Positions 32,269-41,715 of a DNA stretch of 64,000 nucleotides are shown piece by piece. Both the position numbers and the translations under genes were made by a program. How positions within the stretch are numbered: position 1 is the first letter of the stretch; every line of letters starts with the position of its first letter. Source of the stretch: Yersinia enterocolitica subsp. enterocolitica (GTDB lineage Bacteria; Pseudomonadota; Gammaproteobacteria; Enterobacterales; Enterobacteriaceae); NCBI RefSeq assembly GCF_901472495.1, contig NZ_LR590469.1:1178001-1242000 (forward strand). The letters are read 5' to 3'. The notes under the pieces are model-generated. The model was not told where the DNA came from, did no database searches, and worked only from the letters and a program-made list of their open reading frames with translations.

Positions 32269-34656
32269 TCAATCCCTCAAGGATGCTTGGAATCGCTGTT
32301 TTAACGCCTCTACACATCTTGCGACGGTCGCGGCGATCTCCTCTTCTTCCAGTGTACGGGCGGTATCCTGCAACACCAGACTAATAGCCAGACTCTTATA
32401 ACCTTCTGCTACGCCCTTGCCACGGTACACATCAAACAAGTTTACGCCAACTACCTGATTTGCGCCAACTTTCTTACACTCTGCCAAAATATCTTCTGCG
32501 GGAACGTTTTCAGCTACCACAACAGCAATATCACGGCGGTTTGCCGGGAAGCGCGAAATTTCGCTCGCTTGAGGCACGGCGCGGTCTGCAAGCTTGTTCC
32601 ACTGCACTTCAAACACCACAGTGCGACCATTTAGATCCAGCTTACGTTCCAGTTCCGGATGAACTACACCAATGAAACCAATGTGTTCGCCTGATAAATA
32701 AATTGCAGCACTCTGCCCAGGATGCAGTGCAGGATGAGCTTCTGCGCGGAACTGAACATCAGATAGTTTGCCAGTAAGTTCCAGAATTGCTTCTAAATCG
32801 CCCTTCAAATCATAGAAGTCGATTGGCTGACGCGCCAGATCCCAATGTTCATCATAACGGTGGCCAGTAATGACAGCAGCCAGCATGACATCCTGTCTAA
32901 CGCCTAAATCTGCTTTATTATCAGGAACAAAGCGTAAGCCACTTTCAAATAAACGCAAGCGAGATTGTTGGCGATTCTGGTTATAAACCACTGCCGACAG
33001 TAAACCTGTCAGTAATGACAACCGCATGGCAGACATCTCAATAGAGATTGGGCTTGGCAGGATGAGTGCGTCTTGTTGTGGATGCAGCAATGCCTGCACT
33101 TTAGGGTCAACAAAACTGTAAGTAATTGCTTCTTGATAACCGCGATCGACTAAAGCAGTTTTAACGCGCTTGAGTGACAAGTTTGCTTCGCGGTGTTTAG
33201 TCATCACCAAATTGGCCTTAATAGGCACATTTGGAATATTGTCATAGCCGTAAATACGTGCAACTTCTTCTACTAAATCTTCTTCGATTTCCATATCGAA
33301 ACGCCAGCTTGGTGCAATAGCTTGCCAATCAGAACCCTGTTCTGTGACCTGGCAGCCGAGACGGCGTAAAATGTCGCTAACCTGCTCAGCTGGCACAGGA
33401 TAGCCAATCAAGCGATCCAGTTTCGCGCGATGCAATGTGATTGTGGCGCGTTTGGGTAGATTCTCCGCAGAAGTAACATCAATAACCGGGCCAGCTTCAC
33501 CGCCGCAGATATCAAGCAACAGGCGCGTCGCACGTTCAATCGCTTTATATTGCAGTTCAGGATCAACCCCTCGCTCATAGCGATGGGAGGCATCGGTGTG
33601 CAAACCATAACGACGTGCGCGGCCAGTAATTGACAGTGGGTTGAAGAAAGCAGATTCCAACAGCACGTTGCGCGTTTCTTCATTAACTCCTGAATGCTCG
33701 CCGCCAAAAATACCCGCCATCGCCAACGGCTTCTGCTGATCAGCAATAACCAGAGTATCTGCACTCAATTTAACTTTCGTGCCATCCAACAGGGTTAGAT
33801 CTTCGCCTTCAGTCGCCTGGCGGACAATAATCCCGCCGTCTATTCGGTCTAAGTCAAACGCATGCATCGGTTGACCCAACTCCAATAAGACGAAGTTAGT
33901 AATATCGACAACAGGATCGATGGAACGAACTCCGCAACGGCGCAATTTCTCACGCATCCACAATGGAGTGGCAGTCTTGACATTAATACCCTTCACCACG
34001 CGGCCCAGATAACGCGGACAAGCTTGTGTGGCATCAACGCGGATCGGAAAACTGTCCTTGAGAGACGATGCTACCGGGGTCATTTCTGGCTCAGTGAGTG
34101 GCAGTTTATTTAACACTGCCACATCACGTGCTACACCGATAATACCCAGGCAATCAGCACGGTTTGGTGTGACACTGATTTCGATAGTTTTGTCGTCTAA
34201 ATTCAGATAATCACGCAGGTTAGCACCAATCGGCGCATCAACAGGCAGTTCAATAATACCGTCGTGGTCTTCGGAAATACCCAGCTCTGAGAAAGAGCAC
34301 AACATGCCCTCAGATGGCTCGCCGCGTAATTTAGCCGCTTTAATCTTAAAATCACCCGGTAACACAGCGCCCACAGTAGCAACCGCAACTTTCAAGCCCT
34401 GACGGCAGTTCGGCGCACCACAAACGATATCTAGCAGGCGATCACCGCCAACGTTGACTTTTGTCACACGTAATTTATCGGCATTTGGATGCTGGCCGCA
34501 CTCCACCACTTCACCTACGACCACACCATTAAACTCACCGGCTACCGCTTCTACGCCATCAACTTCCAAACCGGCCATGGTAATTTGATGGGCTAAAGCA
34601 TCACTGCTAATGGCTGGGTTTACCCATTCACGTAACCAAAGTTCACTGAATTTCAT
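32269..34656 (-). CDS. pheT: Phenylalanyl-tRNA synthetase beta subunit
   Basis: A 795-residue subunit that with PheS charges tRNA-Phe. The EMAP-II-like tRNA-binding domain is at about 40-150 ([22 protein letters not shown]), followed by B3/B4 editing and B5 domains and the C-terminal FDX-ACB anticodon-binding domain ([14 protein letters not shown]). Length equals E. coli PheT. 14 bp after pheS. Confidence 0.98.
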
Positions 34657-34670
34657 GAGATATTCCCGCC

Positions 34671-35654
34671 TTACTTAAACTGTTTGAGGAAACGCAGATC
34701 GTTTTCGAAGAATGCACGCAGATCGGTGACACCGTAACGCAGCATAGTTAAACGCTCCATTCCCATACCGAATGCAAAACCTGAATAAACCTCAGGATCA
34801 ATGCCTACGTTGCGCAATACATTTGGATGCACCATGCCGCAACCCAGCACTTCCAACCACTTACCATTCTTGCCCATCACATCAACTTCAGCAGACGGCT
34901 CGGTAAACGGGAAATAAGACGGGCGGAAGCGGATTTGCAGATCTTCTTCGAAGAAATTACGCAGGAAATCGTGCAAGGTCCCTTTCAAATTGGTAAAGCT
35001 GATATCTTTGTCAACAATCAGCCCTTCCATTTGATGGAACATCGGTGTGTGGGTTTGGTCGTAATCATTACGATAAACGCGCCCCGGCACGATAATTCGA
35101 ATTGGCGGCTGCTGGGCTTTCATGGTGCGAATCTGCACACCTGATGTTTGGGTACGCAACAGTCGGGTGGTATCAAACCAGAACGTATCATGGTCAGCAC
35201 GAGCGGGGTGATGAGCCGGAATATTCAATGCATCGAAGTTATGATAGTCATCTTCGATTTCTGGACCGGATTCTACTGAAAAACCCAATTCACCAAAGAA
35301 AGTTTCAATGCGATCGATAGTACGAGTGACAGGATGCAACCCACCATTTTCCATGCGACGCCCCGGCAAAGAGACATCAATAGTTTCGGCTGCTAATCGG
35401 GCATTCAGAACCACTGATTCCAGCTTTTCCTTGCGAGCATTAAGTGCTTCCTGGACTTCTTGTTTAGCCTGATTAATGACTGCGCCTGCTGCCGGGCGTT
35501 CTTCCGCTGGCAATTCACGCAGCGATGTCATTTGAAGGGTCAAATGGCCTTTTTTGCCTAGATATTCGACGCGTACCAAATCCAACGCGGCAACATCCTG
35601 GGCATCTTCTACGGCTGCTTTAGCTTTGGCAACCAGCTCTGCGAGATGTGGCAT
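34671..35654 (-). CDS. pheS: Phenylalanyl-tRNA synthetase alpha subunit
   Basis: A 327-residue class II synthetase catalytic subunit: N-terminal coiled coil, motif 2 around TMKAQQPPIRIIVPGRVYRNDYDQTH and motif 3 GFAFGMGMERLTMLRYGV. The frame is open to 35738 because the ERIC element upstream has no stop, but ATG 35654 (MPHLAELVAKA) is the family start with AGGAAGAG before it. It lies downstream of the pheM attenuator, with an ERIC repeat between the two. Confidence 0.98.
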   Translation of the reverse strand: MPHLAELVAKAKAAVEDAQDVAALDLVRVEYLGKKGHLTLQMTSLRELPAEERPAAGAVINQAKQEVQEALNARKEKLESVVLNARLAAETIDVSLPGRRMENGGLHPVTRTIDRIETFFGELGFSVESGPEIEDDYHNFDALNIPAHHPARADHDTFWFDTTRLLRTQTSGVQIRTMKAQQPPIRIIVPGRVYRNDYDQTHTPMFHQMEGLIVDKDISFTNLKGTLHDFLRNFFEEDLQIRFRPSYFPFTEPSAEVDVMGKNGKWLEVLGCGMVHPNVLRNVGIDPEVYSGFAFGMGMERLTMLRYGVTDLRAFFENDLRFLKQFK

Positions 35655-35694
35655 TGTTTTCTCTTCCTCTGGCCAATGTGGCCCGCTTATAGTC

Positions 35695-35819
35695 ATATCC
35701 TTTGTTCTTGAAGCTGCTGGGGTGTTAGCTACGCTCACTCACCCGAATCACTTACCTATGTAAGCTCATCGGGATTTACTCGCTTGCTGCCTACCAACAA
35801 CTCCAATAACGTTGGATAT
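35695..35819 (-). repeat. ERIC element in the pheS leader
   Basis: A 125-bp ERIC with ends ATATCC and GGATAT; the core GAGCTTACATAGGTAAGTG and GGGTGAGTGAGCG is visible on the minus strand. It lies between the attenuator terminator (35936) and the pheS start (41 bp away), so it is in the 5' untranslated part of the pheST mRNA. Confidence 0.9.
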
Positions 35820-35931
35820 AGATAATGAGTTAAAATCCGACAAGTAAACTAAACTTTTCATACAAAATCAATAAGGTACCACATCTGCGACACCCTTACT
35901 CTAGTCATCATAAATGCTGTAGAGCAAAAAC

Positions 35932-35957
35932 AAAAAAGCCTCCACGATGGGAGGCTT
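35932..35957 (-). terminator. pheST attenuator terminator
   Basis: Stem AAGCCTCC/GGAGGCTT with a T6 run on the minus strand, 46 bp after pheM. A GGAGGCTT-containing alternative pairing partner lies between pheM and the terminator (CAGGAGGCTTGCGCG around 35983-35998), as in the E. coli attenuator. Confidence 0.9.
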
Positions 35958-36002
35958 AGGCGCTATTTTTCGTTTCTATTCTTACGCGCAAGCCTCCTGA
36001 AA

Positions 36003-36047
36003 TCAGGCGCTAAAGTAAAAAAAGAAGCGAAAAGTAACTGCATGCAT
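36003..36047 (-). CDS. pheM: pheST leader peptide PheM
   Basis: Encodes [14 protein letters not shown], 14 residues with five Phe in a row of seven, matching the E. coli leader [14 protein letters not shown]. Ribosome stalling at the Phe codons when charged tRNA-Phe is low prevents the terminator at 35936 from forming. AAAGG lies 10 bases upstream; an additional in-frame ATG is at 36050. Confidence 0.93.
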   Translation of the reverse strand: [14 protein letters not shown]

Positions 36048-36085
36048 CATAACGATGACCTTTCTACTAATAAACTAAAGATTAA

Positions 36086-36108
36086 AAGAGGGAGACAAGC
36101 TCCCTCTT
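36086..36108 (-). terminator. rplT terminator
   Basis: Stem AAGAGGGAG/CTCCCTCTT with loop ACAAG, followed on the minus strand by TTTTAAT, 10 bp after rplT. It separates the thrS-infC-rpmI-rplT unit from pheMST. Confidence 0.85.
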
Positions 36109-36118
36109 CAATTCTGAC

Positions 36119-36475
36119 TTACGCCAGAGCTGCTTTCGCTTTTTCGACCAGTGCAGAAAATGCCACTTTGTCAAATACTGCGATGTCAGCCAAGATCTTA
36201 CGGTCAATTTCAATAGAAGCCTTTTTGAGACCATTAATGAATTTGCTGTAAGACATGTCATTCTGACGAGCTGCTGCGTTGATACGTGCAATCCACAATT
36301 GGCGGAATTGACGCTTCCGTTGACGGCGGTCACGGTAGGCGTATTGGCCTGCCTTGATCACTGCCTGGAAAGCAACACGATAAACGCGCGAACGGGCACC
36401 ATAGTAACCTTTCGCTTGCTTTAAGATTTTTTTGTGACGTGCACGAGCTACCACACCACGTTTTACGCGAGCCAT
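36119..36475 (-). CDS. rplT: 50S ribosomal protein L20
   Basis: A 118-residue basic protein (MARVKRGVVARARHKKILKQAKGYYGARSR start) identical in layout to E. coli L20, needed early in 50S assembly and translational repressor of the rpmI-rplT mRNA. It follows rpmI by 37 bp. Confidence 0.98.
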   Translation of the reverse strand: MARVKRGVVARARHKKILKQAKGYYGARSRVYRVAFQAVIKAGQYAYRDRRQRKRQFRQLWIARINAAARQNDMSYSKFINGLKKASIEIDRKILADIAVFDKVAFSALVEKAKAALA

Positions 36476-36512
36476 TTACTTCTCCTATCGTCTTAATTCA
36501 AACCAAAATTAC

Positions 36513-36710
36513 TTATGCGTATGGCAGACATGCTACGACCAAACCTAGATCGTTCTTAGATACCATGCCTTTTGGACGTAAATGACGTTTACGCTTAGTA
36601 GCTTTTTTGGTCAAAATATGACGCAGGTTGGCATGCTTACGCTTAAAACCACCGGCACCGGTTTTTTTGAAGCGCTTAGCGGCGCCGCGTACTGTCTTAA
36701 TTTTTGGCAT
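36513..36710 (-). CDS. rpmI: 50S ribosomal protein L35
   Basis: A 65-residue basic protein (MPKIKTVRGAAKRFKKTGAG...) at the expected place between infC and rplT. In E. coli L20 represses it through a pseudoknot near its ribosome site. Confidence 0.98.
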   Translation of the reverse strand: MPKIKTVRGAAKRFKKTGAGGFKRKHANLRHILTKKATKRKRHLRPKGMVSKNDLGLVVACLPYA

Positions 36711-36806
36711 TGAATATATCCACTTCGCATTGTTAATTACAACGAGCTAGCTAGGCGAATAGACCTCCTACTTTGCAAGCAAAGAGAGGCCTATTACTTG
36801 AATGCC

Positions 36807-37358
36807 TTACTGTCTCTTCTTAGGTGCGAGCACCATGATCATCTGACGGCCTTCGATACGAGTCGGGAAAGACTCCACTACAGCCAAATCAGAATCCTCA
36901 GTCAGATCTTTTTTGACACGGTTAAGAACTTCCATGCCGATCTGTTGGTGCGCCATCTCACGTCCACGGAATCGCAGAGTGATTTTGGCTTTATCGCCAT
37001 CTTCCAGAAAGCGAATCAGGTTGCGTAGTTTGACCTGATAGTCGCCATCATCGGTACCAGGACGGAATTTGATTTCCTTGACCTGAATGACTTTTTGCTT
37101 CTTCTTCTGTTCTTTTGTCGACTTGCTCTTCTCATAGAGGAATTTGCCGTAATCCATAATACGGCAAACCGGCGGTTCGGCATTCGGACTGATTTCTACT
37201 AAATCAACACCAGCTTCCTCAGCTTTTTCAAGAGCTTCATTCAGACTGACAATGCCAATCTGCTCACCATCGACGCCTGTTAAGCGAACTTCTGTGGCGC
37301 GAATCTCTTTGTTGATGCGATTAGGACGCGCCGGTTGAACTCGTTTTCCGCCTTTAAT
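36807..37358 (-). CDS. infC: Translation initiation factor IF-3 (AUU start)
   Basis: A 183-residue IF3: N-domain (KGGKRVQPARPNRINKEIRA), linker rich in Lys (SKSTKEQKKKQKVIQVKEIKFRPG) and C-domain (KITLRFRGREMAHQQIG). The start is ATT at 37356-37358, 13 bases after GGAGG, as in E. coli, where the AUU start allows IF3 to repress itself; no ATG is available there. It starts 3 bp after the thrS stop. Confidence 0.97.
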   Translation of the reverse strand: MKGGKRVQPARPNRINKEIRATEVRLTGVDGEQIGIVSLNEALEKAEEAGVDLVEISPNAEPPVCRIMDYGKFLYEKSKSTKEQKKKQKVIQVKEIKFRPGTDDGDYQVKLRNLIRFLEDGDKAKITLRFRGREMAHQQIGMEVLNRVKKDLTEDSDLAVVESFPTRIEGRQMIMVLAPKKRQ

Positions 37359-37361
37359 ACT

Positions 37362-39290
37362 TTATTCCTCCAGTTGATGAAGACTACGGCTGCGAATTTC
37401 TGCTAGCAGCTGGTCTACGACCACGTTGACGTCCAAGCTTCCTAAGTCTTTACCGCGGCGGGTACGAACGGCAATCTTGCCTGATTCGACCTCTTTATCG
37501 CCACAGACCAACATATATGGAACCCGACGCAACGTATGTTCACGAATTTTAAAGCCAATCTTCTCATTTCTCAAGTCCGCTTTTGCCCTAATTCCTGCAT
37601 CTTGCAGTTTTTTGGTCACTTGTTGGACATAATCAGACTGACTATCGGTGATATTCATCACCACGACTTGTACCGGAGCTAACCACGTTGGGAAGAAGCC
37701 TGCATATTCTTCGGTGAGAATACCGATGAAGCGCTCCATTGACCCCAAAATAGCCCGGTGAATCATTACTGGCACCTGGCGATCGTTATTTTCGCCGATG
37801 TAAGACGCACTTAAGCGGCCCGGTAATGAGAAATCGAGCTGTACGGTACCACACTGCCACGCACGATCCAAACAATCATGCAAGGTAAATTCAATTTTCG
37901 GACCGTAGAAGGCACCTTCACCCGGCTGATAATCAAATGGAATGCCATTTTCAGTCAGCGCAGCGGCTAAATCGTCTTCAGCACGAGTCCATAGATCATC
38001 GCTACCGATACGTTTTTCAGGACGAGTGGACAGCTTAACCACAATCTTCTCGAAGCCAAAGGTGCTGTACATGTCGTACACCATCTTGATGCAGCTGTTC
38101 ACTTCATCGCGAACCTGCTCTTCAGTACAGAAGATATGTGCATCATCCTGAGTAAAGCCACGCACGCGCATTAAGCCGTGCAGCGCACCTGATGGCTCGT
38201 TACGATGGCAGCTGCCGAACTCGGCCATACGCAGTGGCAGGTCACGGTATGACTTCAACCCTTGGTTGAAGATCTGCACATGCCCTGGACAGTTCATTGG
38301 CTTGATGCAGTATTCGCGGTTTTCCGACGACGTGGTAAACATATGCTCAGCATAGTTTTCCCAATGCCCGGTTTTTTCCCACAGTACACGGTCCATCATG
38401 AATGGCCCTTTAACTTCCTGATACTGGTACTCTTTAAGCTTCATGCGCACAAAAGTTTCCAGCTCACGGAAGATAGTCCAGCCATCATTATGCCAGAACA
38501 CCATACCGGGTGCTTCTTCCTGCATGTGGTAAAGGTCCAGTTGCTTACCAATCTTACGATGGTCGCGTTTGGCCGCTTCTTCCAGACGTTGCAGATAAGC
38601 ATTCAGTTGCTTTTTATCACTCCAAGCCGTGCCGTAAATACGTTGCAGCATTTTATTTTTGCTGTCGCCACGCCAATAGGCCCCAGATGTTTTCTGCAAT
38701 TTAAAGTGATGGCAGAAACGCATATTAGGCACATGCGGGCCACGGCACATATCAACGTATTCTTCATGGTGATATAAACCAGGATGATCATCGCGGCTGA
38801 TATTCTCATCAAGAATAGCCACTTTATAATCTTCACCACGAGCAGCAAAAGTGTCACGGGCTTCTTGCCAACTGACCTTTTTCTTGATGACGTCATAATC
38901 TTTATCGGCCAGCTCATGCATCCGCTTTTCCAGCAGATCCAGATCTTCCTGCGTCAGAGTGCGGTCGATATCAACATCGTAATAGAAACCGTTGTCGATA
39001 ACTGGGCCGATTGCCATTTTGGTATCTGGCCAAAGTTGCTTGATAGCGTGCCCCAATAAGTGAGCACAAGAATGGCGCAGAATCTCCAGACCTTCAGCAT
39101 CTTTCGCGGTGATGATAGCCAGTTGCGCATCAGATTCGATAAGATCACTGGCATCAACCAGTTCGCCATTGACTCGGCCAGCAATACAGGCTTTTGCCAG
39201 ACCGGGGCCGATGTCTAAAGCAACATCAAGGACAGAAACGGCGTGATCATATTGCCGCTGACTGCCGTCAGGAAGGGTAATAACAGGCAT
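37362..39290 (-). CDS. thrS: Threonyl-tRNA synthetase
   Basis: A 642-residue class II synthetase: TGS domain (1-61), editing domain with the HSCAHLLGHA zinc-like motif (73-), catalytic core (motif 2 FGSCHRNEPSGALHGLMRVRGFTQDDAHIF) and anticodon-binding domain (VPYMLVCGDKEVESGKIAVRTRRG). Length equals E. coli ThrS. The leader carries the tRNA-like operator at 39312. Confidence 0.98.
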   Translation of the reverse strand: MPVITLPDGSQRQYDHAVSVLDVALDIGPGLAKACIAGRVNGELVDASDLIESDAQLAIITAKDAEGLEILRHSCAHLLGHAIKQLWPDTKMAIGPVIDNGFYYDVDIDRTLTQEDLDLLEKRMHELADKDYDVIKKKVSWQEARDTFAARGEDYKVAILDENISRDDHPGLYHHEEYVDMCRGPHVPNMRFCHHFKLQKTSGAYWRGDSKNKMLQRIYGTAWSDKKQLNAYLQRLEEAAKRDHRKIGKQLDLYHMQEEAPGMVFWHNDGWTIFRELETFVRMKLKEYQYQEVKGPFMMDRVLWEKTGHWENYAEHMFTTSSENREYCIKPMNCPGHVQIFNQGLKSYRDLPLRMAEFGSCHRNEPSGALHGLMRVRGFTQDDAHIFCTEEQVRDEVNSCIKMVYDMYSTFGFEKIVVKLSTRPEKRIGSDDLWTRAEDDLAAALTENGIPFDYQPGEGAFYGPKIEFTLHDCLDRAWQCGTVQLDFSLPGRLSASYIGENNDRQVPVMIHRAILGSMERFIGILTEEYAGFFPTWLAPVQVVVMNITDSQSDYVQQVTKKLQDAGIRAKADLRNEKIGFKIREHTLRRVPYMLVCGDKEVESGKIAVRTRRGKDLGSLDVNVVVDQLLAEIRSRSLHQLEE

Positions 39291-39311
39291 TCTAATTCCT
39301 TATCTACAGTG

Positions 39312-39332
39312 GTGACCCACACGACAGATCAC
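39312..39332 (-). promoter_or_regulatory. thrS translational operator (anticodon-like hairpin)
   Basis: On the minus strand GTGATC-TGTCGTGTG-GGTCAC forms a stem with CGU in the loop, 22 bp before the thrS start. In E. coli ThrS binds this mimic of tRNA-Thr and blocks ribosome entry; the loop bases and the following CACTG are conserved. Confidence 0.8.
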
Positions 39333-39613
39333 ATGCAAGACGTAATTATTGTTTAACTTCAAAGAGTTGCGACATCAATTTAACCCACGTTTGTTATATT
39401 GGTACGCAACTGTGTACACAGTTTACTTTGTGACACAGTGAGTGTCATAAAGTGGAGTCATATTATCATCACTTAATGCAATGACAATAATACCTGGCGA
39501 ATAATCTATTAATGCTGCAACCAAACAGTGATAATGATCGTCGACAAAGTTATCATACTTAAACTGCTCTACGATCAGCATAATATCAACACCATATAAC
39601 TGAGGGTCAACTA
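39333..39613. other. thrS upstream region with two palindromes
   Basis: A perfect 14-bp palindrome ACTGTGTACACAGT (39409-39422) and TGACAC-agtga-GTGTCA (39431-39447) lie about 120-155 bp before thrS. They may be operators or part of the promoter. The KTSC gene starts on the other side. Confidence 0.5.
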
Positions 39614-39826
39614 TTGCAGCGACAACCTGTTACATCCTCCAGAATTTTGTCGATTGGTTATGATCCTGAAAATCGCATGCTGGAGATACAGTTCCGTGAA
39701 CAAGGGATTTATCAGTATCTAGGTGTCCCGGAACGTGTTCATCAGAATTTTATGTCTGTGGTTTCGAAAGGTCGTTTTTTTGATGGCGTAATAAAAGGCA
39801 AATTTTTGTGCCGGAAAATTGGCTAG
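39614..39826 (+). CDS. KTSC-domain protein
   Basis: A 70-residue protein that is almost wholly a KTSC domain (SSRILSIGYDPENRMLEIQF, IYQYLGVPERVHQNFM, SKGRFFDGVIKGKF). Function of the domain is not established; relatives occur fused to lysyl-tRNA synthetase-like and other proteins. Start is TTG 39614 after GAGGG; no ATG is available. Confidence 0.8.
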   Translation: MQRQPVTSSRILSIGYDPENRMLEIQFREQGIYQYLGVPERVHQNFMSVVSKGRFFDGVIKGKFLCRKIG

Positions 39827-39945
39827 ACAGAAAATAATCAAATAAAAACATATCATTGCACTACGCTGAAACGGTTACTTCTATGACTAGCATTGGCAAA
39901 GAAGTCTACCGTTTCAGGAAGTTAATCGCTCATACTCGAAAATTC

Positions 39946-40660
39946 TCATGTCATAAAATGGCGCCATAAATAAGAAATTGGCACGACAAACAATAATGCC
40001 GGTAGAAAATTCACCACTGCAAATATTTTAATTTGCGCAATTCGTAATCCTACTGCGATCATAATAATCCCACCACAGGCAGAAAAATCGGCAAAGGCGA
40101 TATCATCCATGTAGGGCATAATTAGTTTTGCCAGGAAAACCAATGCAATTTGAATAAGCAATTGAGGAATGGCAATTGCCACCAGCGCAATACCTAGCGA
40201 GATGGAAAATATCAGCGCGGTGAAAAAGTCCATCAGAGCTTTGACGAATAGCAACTGAAAATCGCCAGTAATACCTTCTGTTAGAGAACCTACAACTCCC
40301 AATCCACTGGCACAAAACAACACAATCATGGCGCTAAAACTTTGCGCAAACTCCTGGGGTGGCAAGGTACTGCGAGAAGGAATGATACGTTCTAACAGTG
40401 TGCGGATTTTATTGGCCCCCCCACTTAACCCCCTGTTCCAGTGATAGTAATTCCCCCACCGCGGTCCCAATAATCAATGCCAAAATGACAGCAGGCATAA
40501 AGTGCACTTTTACCACCATCACAATACCAATGGAGATGGATGCCAGGGCAAATGTTGCCGGTAATCCCTCTTGTAATCGTTTGGGGACATGGCGGGCGAG
40601 TAAGACACCGACGATACCACCAAGGATTATCCCCGCACTGTTAATAAACGGGCCAACCAT
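39946..40660 (-). pseudogene. yqgA: DUF554 membrane protein YqgA (frameshifted at a G7 run)
   Basis: The N-terminal part (MVGPFINSAGIILGGIVGVLL to LEQGVKWGG) and the C-terminal part (ANKIRTLLERIIPSRST to FVVPISYLWRHF) are in different frames that overlap at a run of seven C (G on the coding strand) at 40416-40422. With six G the gene would encode one DUF554 protein of about 237 residues and seven membrane segments. Either a recent null mutation, a phase-variable tract, or a sequencing error. Confidence 0.85.
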
Positions 40661-40848
40661 AGCATGCTCCCAATCGCTAAAATGCGTTCTGATGAGTTAA
40701 AATGTGTCTGTTTTAGAATTAGGTATTTCCGGTAATAACTAAAGACAAACGATTGAATCGCCTGAGCAATTTTTTGAAATGTTACGTTTGGCGAAGGGAA
40801 CCGATTTTATCACACATACAGCAGCCGTCAGTTATGTAAAGGTGTTTA

Positions 40849-40877
40849 TTCTCACCAACAATGATTTACATTATGAT
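40849..40877 (+). promoter_or_regulatory. Promoter of candidate sRNA
   Basis: TTCTCA (40849-40854) and TATGAT (40872-40877), 17 bp apart. No protein gene follows before a strong terminator. Confidence 0.5.
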
Positions 40878-40883
40878 CTATTG

Positions 40884-41010
40884 CTTTTGAGTAGCACTGG
40901 GTGTATTGCTATTTCTACAGGAAGTGCCCATAATAAATTTCCGTTTCCGTGTAGCAATGGTTACTGGAACGCCGCCCCGATTGTTTACGCAATCGGGGCG
41001 TTTTATTTTT
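40884..41010 (+). ncRNA. Candidate small RNA
   Basis: A span of about 120 bases between the promoter above and a strong terminator, in a gap of about 500 bp without coding sequence. The 3' end CGCCCCGATTG-TTTACG-CAATCGGGGCG then TTTTATTTTT (40973-41010) is typical of Hfq-dependent sRNAs. I do not recognise it among named enterobacterial sRNAs. Confidence 0.5.
40973..41010 (+). terminator. Orphan rho-independent terminator
   Basis: Perfect 11-bp stem CGCCCCGATTG/CAATCGGGGCG with loop TTTACG and a T-rich tail; no plus-strand protein gene lies upstream of it. Confidence 0.9.
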
Positions 41011-41189
41011 AGCACCTACCGCCTCGACACCGAAAACAACACTCTTTCGCAGTAAATTCCCATCACATCATCCAGCTACGGATTATCACCTCTAAATACT
41101 GAACAATAAAATAGATTCTATCCGTTTTTCTTCCGTATTTTGTTGCCTATGATTTGCTCACTGGTCGCTAAATAAAAAGGAGAAATAGG

Positions 41190-41369
41190 ATGAAACAGAT
41201 TGATGACGTTCTGTCAGGTCTCGAACTTTACTTTCGCCGAACTGATCAACAGTGCACAAAGAAGACACCTTGGTTTACACGTTGGTTATATATTCCGGTA
41301 GAGGAAAGGATGCAGATATTGGATGACTTGCTGATGCCATACCCCACCACCGTGCAAAAAAAGAAATAA
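41190..41369 (+). CDS. Small hypothetical protein (59 residues)
   Basis: Not recognised. ATG 41190 follows AAGGAGAAATAGG, a strong ribosome site, and the frame runs 59 codons (MKQIDDVLSGLELYFRRTDQ ... EERMQILDDLLMPYP) to TAA 41367-41369. Composition looks like a soluble amphipathic helical protein with a basic end (QKKK). It could be expressed; there is no membrane segment and no family I can name. Confidence 0.6.
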   Translation: MKQIDDVLSGLELYFRRTDQQCTKKTPWFTRWLYIPVEERMQILDDLLMPYPTTVQKKK

Positions 41370-41434
41370 GCTGTGCGTGTTGGGGGATTGAATAACAGGA
41401 AACAAGGGAAATAATGGCCGGGATACACTCACTA

Positions 41435-41671
41435 TCATGAATGCATTTTGGCCAGATCAATTGCAGCTTGAATTGCCGAACGCGCTTGTGGGCTATTTTT
41501 CCAACAGCCAGACCCCACCATAGCTGCAGCACTACTAACAATTTCATTCATATCGGCCTGGCCCAATTGCGCCAGCGAAGTAAAACCAAGTTGTTCCAGT
41601 CGCGTGACAACTGTCGGCCCTACCCCCTTGACGGCCAACAGCGCGCTACGTTCATTATCAGTAAAACCCAT
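41435..41671 (-). CDS. Helix-hairpin-helix protein
   Basis: A 78-residue protein with LLAVKGVGPTVVTRLEQLGFTSLAQLGQAD, a helix-hairpin-helix of the DUF4332/radA-type that binds DNA non-specifically, followed by a short helical tail. GGAGG lies seven bases before the ATG, so it is very likely a real gene. Function unknown. Confidence 0.8.
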   Translation of the reverse strand: MGFTDNERSALLAVKGVGPTVVTRLEQLGFTSLAQLGQADMNEIVSSAAAMVGSGCWKNSPQARSAIQAAIDLAKMHS

Positions 41672-41715
41672 GCCAGCCTCCGTGTGATATCAGTAGACAG
41701 TCCAAAAAAGACCCG

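Noticed and set aside
35655..35738. Longer N-terminus of PheS
   Set aside because: It would be encoded partly by the ERIC; the conserved start with its ribosome site is 35654.
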